Assembly (NCBI RefSeq): GCF_051132615.1
Contig: NZ_CP152375.1
Coordinates: 2,542,001-2,606,000 of the forward strand
DNA: 64,000 nucleotides
Direction of reading: 5' to 3'
From: G051132615 sp051132615
Lineage (GTDB): Bacteria > Pseudomonadota > Gammaproteobacteria > Burkholderiales > Neisseriaceae
The notes beneath the pieces were generated by a model. The model had not been told where the DNA came from and made no database searches. It saw nothing but the letters and a program-made list of their open reading frames with translations. Position numbers and translations under genes: made by a program. Each line of letters opens with the position of its first letter. Positions within the stretch are counted from its first letter, which is position 1. Below are positions 24,704 to 33,969 of the stretch, piece by piece.

Positions 24704-26313
24704 AGAAAAAAGAGTTTGCGCTACAGTTAAGCGAGTTAGCTGCTACATTACGCCAGAAAATTGAAGCCGAATGTATCGGTTTTTCTTCTGATCCAGTTGC
24801 ATTAGAAGAACGGCGCAATAAGGTATTTAGTGACTCTGGTTATGAGTTCTTTGTGGAAATGTACTTTCCTCATTATGTGCGCCACTCAGCTAAATCCGAG
24901 CTGCATAAGTACCTTTTTTCACGATTACCTGAACTCGTTAACAGTACAAAGTCGGAAACAGATGCAATAGCTGCCCCCAGGGGCGAGGCTAAGTCGACGC
25001 TAGTGTCACAATTGTTTGTGTTGTGGTGCATCATTACTGGCCGCAAGCATTACGCATTGATCATTATGGATTCAATAGATCAAGCTTACCCCATGCTAGA
25101 GGCAATTAAGGCAGAACTGGCTTTTAATCCTAGGCTTGCAATGGACTTCCCAGGTGCAACTGGTGCAGGTCGTGTTTGGCAAGCAGGTACGATTGTTACT
25201 GCTAATGATGTAAAAATTCAGGTGGCTGGTTCTGGTAAAAAACTTCGTGGTTTGCGTCATGGCCCTTGGCGACCTGATTTGGTTGTGGGGGATGATATAG
25301 AAAATGACGAACAAGTACGTAGCCCTGAGCAACGCGATAAACTGCAAGATTGGTTAAATAAAACCGTATTAAAACTAGGTGGCGTGGGTACTAAATGTGA
25401 TGTTATTGTGATTGGTACTATATTACATTATGACTCTGTGCTTAGTCGTATTCTTAAAAATCCCCTTTGGTTTGCTGCTAAATTCAAAGCCCTATTGCAG
25501 TGGCCTGATAGATTGGATATGTGGGATAAGTGGGAAGAACTATTACGTAATGAAGGTCCATTAGTTGCTGAAGCCTATTATATTGGCAATAAGCTGGAAA
25601 TGGACAAAGGCGCAATTGTGAGCTGGGCTGCTCGTCCGCTTATTGATCTTATGAAAATACGCGCCCGTGATGGTCATGCTGCTTTTGATTCGGAGTTACA
25701 AAACGACCCTGTATCTGGAGATAACGCACCCTTTGCAGGTATTCTAAATTTCTGGGTAAATAAGATATCCAACTGGTCAATGTTTGGTTCCCTTGACCCA
25801 TCTTTGGGTAAGTCAGGTAAAAGTCGTGATCCTTCAGCCTTGTTGATTGGTGGCTTTAATCGTGAGACAGGTGTTTTAGATGTTGTTGAGGCACTAATCA
25901 AAAAACGTTTACCAGATACCATTATTGAAGATGCTATAGCATTACAAAAGCAATATAGGTGCCTACTTTGGGCGGTTGAAACCGTACAGTTTCAAGAGTT
26001 CTTAAAAGATGAGCTGGTCAAGCGTTCTGCTAAAGTGGGTGTACCGTTTCCAGCACGTGGTGTAAAACCCAGTGCAGATAAGCTATTACGCATTGAGAGC
26101 TTACAGCCTCATGTAAAAAACGGCTTTATTCGTATACATTCTTCACAAACAACCCTAAGAGAGCAGCTTGAGCATTTTCCGATGGCCGATCATGATGATG
26201 GCCCAGACGCTTTACATATGCTTTGGATGATCGCCACAACTGGTTATGGCGCAATTGAATTTACCCCATTAAAAGACTCTTCTATTTTTTCTATTAACGG
26301 CGGGGCTTGGTAA
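24700..26313 (+). CDS. Terminase large subunit (Mu gp28-like)
   Basis: 537 aa. The ATPase domain has the unusual Walker A found in Mu-type terminases (AAPRGEAKSTLVSQL, about residues 87-101) and Walker B LVVGDDIENDEQ. The C-terminal RNase H-like nuclease has Asp in MFGSLDPSLGKSGKSRDPS and in DHDDGPDALHML. It packages DNA by headful into proheads. Confidence 0.93.
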   Translation: MKKKEFALQLSELAATLRQKIEAECIGFSSDPVALEERRNKVFSDSGYEFFVEMYFPHYVRHSAKSELHKYLFSRLPELVNSTKSETDAIAAPRGEAKSTLVSQLFVLWCIITGRKHYALIIMDSIDQAYPMLEAIKAELAFNPRLAMDFPGATGAGRVWQAGTIVTANDVKIQVAGSGKKLRGLRHGPWRPDLVVGDDIENDEQVRSPEQRDKLQDWLNKTVLKLGGVGTKCDVIVIGTILHYDSVLSRILKNPLWFAAKFKALLQWPDRLDMWDKWEELLRNEGPLVAEAYYIGNKLEMDKGAIVSWAARPLIDLMKIRARDGHAAFDSELQNDPVSGDNAPFAGILNFWVNKISNWSMFGSLDPSLGKSGKSRDPSALLIGGFNRETGVLDVVEALIKKRLPDTIIEDAIALQKQYRCLLWAVETVQFQEFLKDELVKRSAKVGVPFPARGVKPSADKLLRIESLQPHVKNGFIRIHSSQTTLREQLEHFPMADHDDGPDALHMLWMIATTGYGAIEFTPLKDSSIFSINGGAW

Positions 26314-26323
26314 AGGTATTTAA

Positions 26324-27910
26324 ATGAACATCAAACAACTTATGACCGCTATTTTAAGTCGCAGTGATAAAACCTCTGCTGGTGACAAAATGCCCGCTAA
26401 AAATGCTGATTTAGAGGGTGGACAAATAGCGACATTGATTCAACAGCCTAAATTTTATGGTGATCATCCCAGTAAGGGGCTTACCCCTGCTAAATTACAC
26501 CAAATACTTGAAGATGCTGAGCAAGGCGATATTACAGCGCAACATGAGCTGTTTGCTGATATGGAAGAAAAAGACGGTCATATTTTTGCTGAAATGAGTA
26601 AGCGCAAACGTGCTTTAACAAAATGTGATTGGCGTATATGCCCTCCTAAAAATCCAACCGCACAAGAGAAGGCTTTAGCAGATGAAGTGAATGAGTGGTT
26701 AAATGGCTTGTCTGATTTTGAAGAAGTAATGTTTGATGTGTTAGATGCTGTGGGACATGGTTTTTCAGCTTTAGAGATACAGTGGGCTCGTGAGGAAAAT
26801 ATCTGGTTGCCTAAACAGTTTAATCACCGACCACAAAGCTGGTTTATGATCAATGATGCTCAAGAGATCAGGCTAAAAAGTAACTCACCTGAAGGTGAGG
26901 CGTTGTGGCCTTTTGGCTGGTTTATACATACACATAAGGCACGTTCTGGTCAAATAGCCAGGGCGGGATTGCATAGAACGTTGGCGTGGCCTTATTTGTT
27001 TAAAAATTTCTCAGTAAAAGATTTAGCTGAATTTTTAGAGGTCTATGGTTTGCCCACCAGAATCGGTCGCTATCCAGTTAATGCCACTGAAAAAGAACGA
27101 TTAGCTTTATTTAATGCCATAACCAGTATTGGGCATAATGCAGGCGGTATTATTCCTGATAGTATGGCGATTGAGTTTCAGGCGGCAGCAGCAGGCAGTC
27201 ATGATCCCTTTGAGGCCATGACTAAATGGTGTGAAAAAACCGCATCTAAAGTTATTGTAGGCAGCACCTTAACGTCAGAGGCTGATGGCAAAACCAGTAC
27301 CAATGCTTTAGGGATGATTCATAATGAAGTACGCCATGATATTTTAGAGTCTGATGCCAAGCAGTTGGCAGGTAGTATTACACGTCACTTGATTGCTCCT
27401 TTAGTTCAATTAAACAAAGGGCAGATCAATCAGAACCGCTTACCTTACCTTGAATTCGATATTCGTAAACCTGAAGATTTAAGTGTTTATGCAGATAGTC
27501 TACCTAAACTGGTGAGTATTGGTGTCAAAATTCCTGAGTCATGGGCTCGTGACAAATTGGCGATACCTGCACCTGTTGATGATGAGCCTGTATTAGGTAT
27601 ACAGCAACCTGAAGCTTCTATTGCAGTAAACGGCTCACAATATCGTCAAGTGGCTTTATCAAAAACCATAGACACAAATTATCAGGGTATATTAGATCAG
27701 GTAAAATTTCCTGATCAGGATTTAAATAATCAGATTGCCCCTTTAGTTGCCCAGATTAGCAGTGCTTTAGGTAAAGGTGCCAGCTTTGATGAAGGTATCG
27801 CAATCCTCAATAGCTTACAAGCTGATTTGGATGCTGATGTTTTTCGTGAGGTGATGGCTCGCGCTCTATTTGTATCTGATGTATGGGGGCGATTAAATGA
27901 GCAAAATTGA
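26324..27910 (+). CDS. Portal protein (Mu gp29-like, DUF935)
   Basis: 528 aa. DMEEKDGHIFAEMSKRKRAL, FDVLDAVGHGFSALEIQW, and LAEFLEVYGLPTRIGRYP are DUF935 portal hallmarks. Forms the dodecameric vertex through which DNA passes. Overlaps the next gene by 14 bp. Confidence 0.93.
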   Translation: MNIKQLMTAILSRSDKTSAGDKMPAKNADLEGGQIATLIQQPKFYGDHPSKGLTPAKLHQILEDAEQGDITAQHELFADMEEKDGHIFAEMSKRKRALTKCDWRICPPKNPTAQEKALADEVNEWLNGLSDFEEVMFDVLDAVGHGFSALEIQWAREENIWLPKQFNHRPQSWFMINDAQEIRLKSNSPEGEALWPFGWFIHTHKARSGQIARAGLHRTLAWPYLFKNFSVKDLAEFLEVYGLPTRIGRYPVNATEKERLALFNAITSIGHNAGGIIPDSMAIEFQAAAAGSHDPFEAMTKWCEKTASKVIVGSTLTSEADGKTSTNALGMIHNEVRHDILESDAKQLAGSITRHLIAPLVQLNKGQINQNRLPYLEFDIRKPEDLSVYADSLPKLVSIGVKIPESWARDKLAIPAPVDDEPVLGIQQPEASIAVNGSQYRQVALSKTIDTNYQGILDQVKFPDQDLNNQIAPLVAQISSALGKGASFDEGIAILNSLQADLDADVFREVMARALFVSDVWGRLNEQN

Positions 27911-29174
27911 CTTAGGTTTTGCTATGGGTTTACCCCCTCAAAAAGCCATTGATTATTTTAAAAGCAAAGATTATGCCTTTGGTTTTAATTGGTCTGACGT
28001 TTGGGAAGATGCACACTCTCGCAGCTTTACTGTTGCGGGTATCATGAAACAGGATATCCTTCAGGATATTAAACACTCATTAACCGAAGCCATGCAAAAT
28101 GGTGAAAGTTTTCAGACCTGGCGCGATAAGATCGAATTAACTTTAGGTCAAAAAGGTTGGTTGGGTTACGGTACTGTATCAGATAAAGAAACTGGCGAGG
28201 TCAGTAAACAATTGGCTCCTCACCGCATGGAGACTATTTATCGTACCAATATGCAATCTGCCATGATGGCTGGCCGTTACCAAACCCAAATGAGCAATAT
28301 AAAATTTAGACCATATGGGGCTTATTCAGCAGTAATGGATAATCGGACACGTCCGAAACATGCTGCTATGAATGGTACAGTATTGCCTCTTGATGATCCT
28401 TTTTGGTCTTATTTCTACCCGCCAAATGGTTGGGGTTGTCGTTGTACTGTACGCACTTACAGCGAAAGGGATATTCAAAGAAAGGGTTTAACTGTCTACC
28501 ATTCGAGTGATCGTGATTATGAGATCATTGAGCAGCCAATTAATCTTAAGGGTGATACTCGCCCTACAGTGGCCTTTAAAAATCCCAATACAGGTAAAAT
28601 GTTTATGACTGATGCGGGGTTTAATTACAATTCAGGTATGAATCGTTATTTGCCTGATTTAAATCAGTATGACACCCCTTTAGCTAAGCAGTTTATTCAA
28701 GAGAGCGTATCTGGTCCTGATTTTAAATACCGTTATAAAAAAATCATCAATGAAGTTGAAAAAAACGTTCAGGCTGGTATGTCTACCTCTGAAATTAAAA
28801 ATGTACTTAAGCGTGAATTTAACTGGCCCATAGCTAAGTTTGCAGATAATGATGTAAAAAAACTTGGTCTTGGTTCTCAAACAGTGACTATATCTGATCA
28901 GGTACTGGTTGACCAGGTCATCAAAAAACACCAAGAATATTTAGGTGTACAGGATTATTTACAGGTGCAACCCTTGTTAGATAACGCTCAGCTTATTGCA
29001 AAGACTGATCATTCGCTGGTATTTATTCAAGAAAACATGGGCGTGTTTTATCAGGCTATTATTCAATCAGATGATTTAGTGCTTACTTCTTTTGAAAAAA
29101 TCAGTACAGAGCAGGCTAAACAAAGCATACAAGGGGCTAACATAATTAAGGATATTTTACACTTATGGAAGTAA
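27897..29174 (+). CDS. MuF-type minor head protein (gp30)
   Basis: 425 aa. The phage Mu F domain is clear: MSAMMAGRYQTQMSN-like segment, VMDNRTRPKHAAMNG, then DPFWSYFYPPNGWGCRCTV with the conserved GWGCRC. The C-terminal ~150 residues (from about 280) show no MuF motif; such C-terminal parts sometimes carry variable or toxin-like domains. Head morphogenesis. Confidence 0.92.
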   Translation: MSKIDLGFAMGLPPQKAIDYFKSKDYAFGFNWSDVWEDAHSRSFTVAGIMKQDILQDIKHSLTEAMQNGESFQTWRDKIELTLGQKGWLGYGTVSDKETGEVSKQLAPHRMETIYRTNMQSAMMAGRYQTQMSNIKFRPYGAYSAVMDNRTRPKHAAMNGTVLPLDDPFWSYFYPPNGWGCRCTVRTYSERDIQRKGLTVYHSSDRDYEIIEQPINLKGDTRPTVAFKNPNTGKMFMTDAGFNYNSGMNRYLPDLNQYDTPLAKQFIQESVSGPDFKYRYKKIINEVEKNVQAGMSTSEIKNVLKREFNWPIAKFADNDVKKLGLGSQTVTISDQVLVDQVIKKHQEYLGVQDYLQVQPLLDNAQLIAKTDHSLVFIQENMGVFYQAIIQSDDLVLTSFEKISTEQAKQSIQGANIIKDILHLWK

Positions 29175-29644
29175 GTATAAAAATCACAGTTGATCAATTA
29201 ACCAATACACTCGATAAACTCTCATATGTATGTACCAATAGAGAGCCGTTAATGTTGGCTTTATCTGAGCAACTACTGGATTGTGTCTATGAGAACTTTG
29301 ATCAAAATGGTAGACCCGCTTGGAAAGGCACAGCCAGAGGCGGCAGTATCTTACAGGATTCAGGAAGACTAAAAGCCAGCATCACAACAGATCATGACAA
29401 TAATACTGCTAAAGTGGGTACCAATGTTGTCTATGCTGCTATCCATCAATTTGGTGGTAAAACAAAACCTCATAAGATATTACCCAAACGTGCCAAGGCG
29501 TTAAAGTTTGGTAATACATATGCAAAGTCTGTAAATCACCCAGGCTCTGATATTCCTGCTCGCCCATTTTTAAGTGTGACAGATGGGGATATACAGGAGC
29601 TGCAAGAAACCATTGAAGACTATATTTTAAATGCGATTGAATAA
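29165..29644 (+). CDS. Virion morphogenesis protein (Mu G, gp31)
   Basis: 159 aa. NFDQNGRPAWKGTARGGSIL, LQDSGRLKASITTD and VYAAIHQFGGKTKPHKI with IPARPFLSVTD are typical of the phage virion morphogenesis/tail completion family. Coupled to gp30. Confidence 0.92.
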   Translation: MEVSIKITVDQLTNTLDKLSYVCTNREPLMLALSEQLLDCVYENFDQNGRPAWKGTARGGSILQDSGRLKASITTDHDNNTAKVGTNVVYAAIHQFGGKTKPHKILPKRAKALKFGNTYAKSVNHPGSDIPARPFLSVTDGDIQELQETIEDYILNAIE

Positions 29645-29702
29645 TACTCTAAAAATAGCCGATTTAAGATAAAAAAGATCGCTTTGTAAGTAAGACATCA
29701 AA

Positions 29703-29722
29703 CTCAATAATTGAGGCGTTTT
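29703..29722 (+). terminator. Possible terminator after the gp31 gene
   Basis: CTCAA/TTGAG hairpin followed by GCGTTTTT; weak stem but placed between two transcription units. Confidence 0.45.
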
Positions 29723-29832
29723 TAAATGGTGTTTAAATGGCTTTAAATTGTATTATAGTGACAGTTGCACCATAAAATTATAAAATTCTCTACAGTAAGT
29801 TAAAAATTTCCATTTTTTGAGGGTTAAATATC

Positions 29833-30087
29833 ATGATGCAAACATTTTATATTGTCCAAAGCTACAATAAGCAAAAAAATGGTAAAAAAACCGAATTAAT
29901 TGCCGACACACCTATTCAATGCAAAACAGAAGCTGAAGCTAGAAATCGCGCTGAGCGTTTTGCGGATAAAAAAGCAGGTGTTATTGCTGCCTCACAGGAA
30001 GTTGACCCTGATACAGATGAGTATGGTTCTTTTAACGTGCTTGCGCATTACGGTGAATTACCTGCTGGTCTTCTTGAGCGTGATTAA
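29833..30087 (+). CDS. Candidate moron between G and protease genes
   Basis: 84 aa: FYIVQSYNKQKNGKKTELIA, CKTEAEARNRAERFADKKAG. It is separated from gp31 by 188 bp holding a possible terminator and a TATTAT hexamer at 29751-29756, and from the protease by late promoter 2, so it is a self-contained unit. Start has GAGGG upstream. Unknown function; may be expressed in lysogens. Confidence 0.65.
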   Translation: MMQTFYIVQSYNKQKNGKKTELIADTPIQCKTEAEARNRAERFADKKAGVIAASQEVDPDTDEYGSFNVLAHYGELPAGLLERD

Positions 30088-30102
30088 TTCTAAAATCTAA
30101 GT

Positions 30103-30153
30103 AAACCCACTGACATTCGTCACATAAACGAAATCTCAACCATACCCCACAAT
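30103..30153 (+). promoter_or_regulatory. Late promoter 2 (head operon)
   Basis: Identical 20-bp box at 30103-30122, then CACAAT at 30148-30153 with the same 25-nt spacing. The predicted start of transcription (about 30160) coincides with the protease ATG at 30161. Position equals Mu PI. Confidence 0.8.
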
Positions 30154-30160
30154 ACGGGGT

Positions 30161-31264
30161 ATGAACACACAAACCCCATTATCTTTTGCCATTTTATCTG
30201 ACTTCAGTCTTCATACTGATGCGGATGGGCTTTTACAAATTTTACCTTATGGGCAATTTCGAGCCAGAGATGGTCGCCCGTTTGATGCGCCTTATTGGAA
30301 TCTTGATGATGCATCTGGTGAACGTTTAGCTGCTCAGTTAAATACACGATTAAAAGATTTGGTTGTGGATTATGAGCATCAAACATTAAATGCTCAAAAA
30401 AATGGCTTACCTGCTCCAGCCTCAGGCTGGTTAAAAGCAAGACATTATGTCTACAAACCAGGGCAAGGTTTATTTGCTCGTGTCGAATGGACCTCAAAAG
30501 CACAATCTTTTATTGATAATAATGAATACCGCTATTTGTCTCCTGTATTTGCATATGACAAAAATGGTGAGATTTATCAGTTTTTACATCTGGCTTTAAC
30601 CAACACACCCGCCCTGGACAACTTGCCAGAAATCGTGGCGGCACTTTCTCAATCTTTTACTTTTATGGAGCAAAAAACAATGAACGAAGCTTTAAAACTC
30701 TTAAAGCAGTTATTGGGTTTGCCTGAGTCTGCTGATGAATCTCAGACCGTGGCAGCCTTAAACACTGTGACCAATTTAATGACAAGCAGTAAAGGTTTAG
30801 CTACCTGCAATACCAACTTGATTCAGTTCATGAAGGACAACCAGGCGCATATCGTTGCCTTAAGCACGGCTGAATCAATACAGGTAGAGCCAGACCCAGC
30901 TAAATATGTACCCATTGATGTGGTCAAAAGTATGCAAACTGAACTTGCTGCTCTATCTAACAAAGTTAAGGAGTTTGAAGGTAAGCAGTCTGATGAGTTG
31001 ATTCAAGCTGCATTATCTGATGGTCGCCTATTGCCTTCTTTAAAAAGTTGGGCTGAGGGTTTGGCTAAAACCAATATTGTGGCTTTAACTGAATATTTAG
31101 GCTCCGCTCAACCAGTTGCCGCTTTAAGTCAAACCCAGACCAATGGATTACCACCTGCTGGATTGGACAACAAAAAAGGGGCGTTGACTCAAGAGCAAAT
31201 AGCTGTTTGTAGTGAGCTCAATATCACCCCTGAGGAATATTTAAAAACATTGGAGACTAAATAA
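30161..31264 (+). CDS. Head maturation protease (Mu I, gp32) with C-terminal scaffold
   Basis: 367 aa. N-terminal protease: LQILPYGQFRARDGRPFDAP, KDLVVDYEHQTLNAQKNG, YRYLSPVFAYD, LALTNTPALDNLP, as in Mu-type protease I. The C-terminal half (from MNEALKLLKQLLGLPES) is helical and corresponds to the scaffold. There is no normal Shine-Dalgarno before 30161, and late promoter 2 would start at or next to this ATG, so the mRNA may be leaderless. Its stop overlaps the major head ATG. Confidence 0.92.
   Translation: MNTQTPLSFAILSDFSLHTDADGLLQILPYGQFRARDGRPFDAPYWNLDDASGERLAAQLNTRLKDLVVDYEHQTLNAQKNGLPAPASGWLKARHYVYKPGQGLFARVEWTSKAQSFIDNNEYRYLSPVFAYDKNGEIYQFLHLALTNTPALDNLPEIVAALSQSFTFMEQKTMNEALKLLKQLLGLPESADESQTVAALNTVTNLMTSSKGLATCNTNLIQFMKDNQAHIVALSTAESIQVEPDPAKYVPIDVVKSMQTELAALSNKVKEFEGKQSDELIQAALSDGRLLPSLKSWAEGLAKTNIVALTEYLGSAQPVAALSQTQTNGLPPAGLDNKKGALTQEQIAVCSELNITPEEYLKTLETK
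30680..31264 (+). CDS. Internal scaffold protein (Mu Z-like) from in-frame start
   Basis: In Mu the scaffold Z is made from an internal start inside gene I. Here the in-frame ATG at 30680 has GGAG 9 nt upstream and begins MNEALKLLKQLLGLPESADE. It would give 194 aa, helical with a charged middle (ELAALSNKVKEFEGKQSDEL). Confidence 0.75.
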   Translation: MNEALKLLKQLLGLPESADESQTVAALNTVTNLMTSSKGLATCNTNLIQFMKDNQAHIVALSTAESIQVEPDPAKYVPIDVVKSMQTELAALSNKVKEFEGKQSDELIQAALSDGRLLPSLKSWAEGLAKTNIVALTEYLGSAQPVAALSQTQTNGLPPAGLDNKKGALTQEQIAVCSELNITPEEYLKTLETK

Positions 31265-32163
31265 TGATTATTACCCCTTCTGTTTTGCTGGCATTGATGA
31301 CAGGTTTTAAAACCTCTTTTCAAAATGGCTTAGGTATGGCCAACAGCCGTTATGCTGATATTGCAACAGTTATTACCTCCAGTACCAAGTCAAATACTTA
31401 TGGTTGGTTGGGTCAGTGGCCTGCTTTTCGTGAATGGATAGGTGATCGCGTATTTAAAGATATGCAAGCGCATGGCTATACCATTGAAAACAAGCATTTT
31501 GAAAGTTCGGTTGCAGTTAATCGAAACGATATTGAAGACGATAACCTTGGTATTTATAAGTCTCTATTTGAAGAAATGGGACGAGCCAGTGCCGCATTCC
31601 CTGATGAGCAAGTATTTGCATTGCTGGCCAAAGGTATTAGTGAGCTGTGTTATGACGGGCAAAACTTCTTTGATACAGATCACCCAGTGTTTCCTAATGT
31701 TGATGGTACAGGTACCGTGTCAACAGTGAGTAATTATTATACAGGCACAGAAACTCCTTGGTACTTGCTGGATACTTCGCGCTCACTAAAACCGCTTATT
31801 TACCAACAGCGCAAACCCATGACATTTACTGCCATGACAGACACTAAAGATGAAGGTGTGTTCATGCGTAATGAGTACCGTTATGGTGTAGATGGTCGTA
31901 ACAATGTGGGTTTTGGCTTCTGGCAAATGGCTGCATGTTCCAAAGAGGCGTTAACTGCTGCTAACTTTGAGAAAGTTTATACCACAATGAGAAGCCTAAA
32001 AGCTGATGGTGGTCGTCCCTTGGGTATTAGACCTACCTTGTTGGTGGTTCCACCTAACTTATTGGGTGCTGCTGAGGACATTATCAAAGTAGCAACCATC
32101 AATGGTACAACCAATAAGAACTTCAACCGTGTTGAAATCCTTGAAACAGAATGGTTAGTTTAG
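31264..32163 (+). CDS. Major head protein (Mu T, gp34)
   Basis: 299 aa. Mu-like major capsid hallmarks: FKTSFQNGLGMANSRYADIA, YGWLGQWPAFREWIGDR, YTIENKHFESSVAVNRNDIE and LCYDGQNFFDTDHPVF. Forms the HK97-fold shell. Coupled to the protease/scaffold by TAATG. Confidence 0.96.
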   Translation: MIITPSVLLALMTGFKTSFQNGLGMANSRYADIATVITSSTKSNTYGWLGQWPAFREWIGDRVFKDMQAHGYTIENKHFESSVAVNRNDIEDDNLGIYKSLFEEMGRASAAFPDEQVFALLAKGISELCYDGQNFFDTDHPVFPNVDGTGTVSTVSNYYTGTETPWYLLDTSRSLKPLIYQQRKPMTFTAMTDTKDEGVFMRNEYRYGVDGRNNVGFGFWQMAACSKEALTAANFEKVYTTMRSLKADGGRPLGIRPTLLVVPPNLLGAAEDIIKVATINGTTNKNFNRVEILETEWLV

Positions 32164-32173
32164 GAGTGTAAAA

Positions 32174-32623
32174 ATGGCAAAAACTACAGCGAAAACCACT
32201 ACTCAGGCCCCGAAAGGGGCTGCTACAAACCAAAAGGAGATAGTTCAAACAAACAACGAGTCCTCAACCCAAACCGAAGAGGTATTACCGCCTCCAGTAA
32301 ATAAGGATGTGCAATCCTCTGAGAATGAGCAACAACCTGATAATCCTGATGGCAATCAGTCTCTAGTTAGTGACACCCAAACACAACCTGCTGACTCAGG
32401 TGGTAATACAGATACCACTGACGAGGATTTAAATAAATCAATACAACAAGCCATTGATGAAAATCGCATGTTTTTGATTTGTTCTATACCTGATCGCTTT
32501 TTTAGATGTGGGATGATGTTTACAAAAGAAGGTGAGGTGCATGAATTGACCGAAGAGCAGGTTCAGATTATCAGCAAAGAACCTAATTTGAAGATGTTCC
32601 CCGTTGCAGGTATCCAGGAGTAA
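32174..32623 (+). CDS. Mu gp35-like protein (HI1506-type domain)
   Basis: 149 aa. Low-complexity Thr/Gln/Asn-rich first 95 residues, then a compact C-terminal domain (LICSIPDRFFRCGMMFTKEG, VHELTEEQVQIISKEPNL) like the FluMu HI1506 domain. Follows the major head gene as in FluMu. Confidence 0.8.
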   Translation: MAKTTAKTTTQAPKGAATNQKEIVQTNNESSTQTEEVLPPPVNKDVQSSENEQQPDNPDGNQSLVSDTQTQPADSGGNTDTTDEDLNKSIQQAIDENRMFLICSIPDRFFRCGMMFTKEGEVHELTEEQVQIISKEPNLKMFPVAGIQE

Positions 32624-32627
32624 AGGT

Positions 32628-33041
32628 ATGTATGCCACCGTCAAAGATATGTTAGATCGCTTTGGTTTAAAAGAGGTTATTTCTCTGACAGATCGGGAGT
32701 ATGAGGCTGAGGTAAATGAGGCGGTGGCATTAAATGCTTTAGAAGATGCAACGGCTGAAATAGACAGCTATTTAGTGAAGTTTACTAAACCATTTGATTC
32801 TGTGCCTCGTGTTATAGAAATGTACTGTTGTGATATTGCACGCTATAGATTAACTGGTACCGATGTGCTGGAAGATAGTGTTATTGCTCAACGTTACGCA
32901 AAAGCAATCGACTTTTTGGAAAAAGTCGCCAGTGGCAAGTTAAGTTTAGGTGGCTTACCTGATGGTCAGGAAGCCAAGACAGAAGATGTAGTCATGTTTT
33001 CGGAAAAACAGAAGGTATTTGGTCGTGATAACCCGTATTGA
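32628..33041 (+). CDS. Mu gp36-like protein (DUF1320)
   Basis: 137 aa from ATG 32628 (AAAGGT upstream). YATVKDMLDRFGLKEVISLTD and EIDSYLVKFTKPFDSVP with ALNALEDATAEI fit DUF1320, a head-tail connector family. Overlaps gp37. Confidence 0.9.
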   Translation: MYATVKDMLDRFGLKEVISLTDREYEAEVNEAVALNALEDATAEIDSYLVKFTKPFDSVPRVIEMYCCDIARYRLTGTDVLEDSVIAQRYAKAIDFLEKVASGKLSLGGLPDGQEAKTEDVVMFSEKQKVFGRDNPY

Positions 33042-33747
33042 AAAAGCCATGATTGCCCGTTTACAAGCGGGTTTGGGTAAGTTGGTCAAAAGCGTTGGTA
33101 GCTATGGCGGTGAACTTTCGGACAGTGATATACGTAATATTGTGCGTCAAGTACCTGCTGTTTGGGTGCATTTTGCTGGCATTCAGGATACCAAGGCCGT
33201 CGATACAGCTCGCAGACAGTATAAAACCACTGCTTTATTTTCGGTTATTTTGGCTTGCCGTAATGTGCGTTCGGAGCAGTCTACTCGATATGGTGGGCCT
33301 CATAAATTAGAAATTGGTTCAAACCAATTGGTTTATGCGGTACGCCGTATTTTGACTGGTCAGGATTTAACAGAACAGGATCACGATTTAAAAATTGATT
33401 ATTTGTACCCTAAACGAGTTAGAAATTTGAGGACAGATAAGACGGAAAGTGGCGCGATAGCTGTTTATGCGTGTGAATTTCAAACGTTTTGGTATGAATC
33501 TGTTTTGGAAAACCAACGCTTCCCAGAACCAGAAGTCATTCAGCCAGGGCAACCAGGTAACGAGGGTACAGAGCCCGTCCCAGCCGACCCTAACAACCCA
33601 GACAATATATTTATTGATTATGGCGCATCAATTAGTGAGCCATACCCGCCATTTGAGGGAGCTCAGGTTGACCTGTATCAGGATGGTAACCCTGACCCTA
33701 GTATGAGTTTTAATATTCCTTTGGAGCAAGCCAATGAAGACGATTAG
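33025..33747 (+). CDS. Mu gp37-like protein (DUF1834-type)
   Basis: 240 aa from GTG 33025 with GAAGGT upstream. ITRIEKAMIARLQAGLGKLVKSV and ALFSVILACRNVRSEQSTRYG fit the Mu gp37 family, then a Pro/acid-rich C-terminal tail (PADPNNPDNIFIDYGASISE). Head-tail joining region. Confidence 0.85.
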   Translation: MITRIEKAMIARLQAGLGKLVKSVGSYGGELSDSDIRNIVRQVPAVWVHFAGIQDTKAVDTARRQYKTTALFSVILACRNVRSEQSTRYGGPHKLEIGSNQLVYAVRRILTGQDLTEQDHDLKIDYLYPKRVRNLRTDKTESGAIAVYACEFQTFWYESVLENQRFPEPEVIQPGQPGNEGTEPVPADPNNPDNIFIDYGASISEPYPPFEGAQVDLYQDGNPDPSMSFNIPLEQANEDD

Positions 33748-33967
33748 AGTTAAAGCGGCGGCGGGTTTGATTTTTCCTCGTGAAGAAAACCCACACCGTT
33801 ATATTGAACAAGAGATTATAGAAGTGCCTGATAGCACTTATTACCGTCGAGCTATTTTGGATGGTGATTTGATATTGGTTACTTCAGAACCTGAACCAAA
33901 AGCAGCTCTTGAGGCTGATCAGGTTAAGGAAGTCAAAGAAACCAAAAAAGCGGGAAAAGGAGCATAA
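33734..33967 (+). CDS. DUF2635 protein (Mu gp38-like)
   Basis: 77 aa. KTIRVKAAAGLIFPREENPH and YYRRAILDGDLILV are DUF2635 features. Precedes the sheath gene as in Mu. Confidence 0.88.
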   Translation: MKTIRVKAAAGLIFPREENPHRYIEQEIIEVPDSTYYRRAILDGDLILVTSEPEPKAALEADQVKEVKETKKAGKGA

Positions 33968-33969
33968 AT

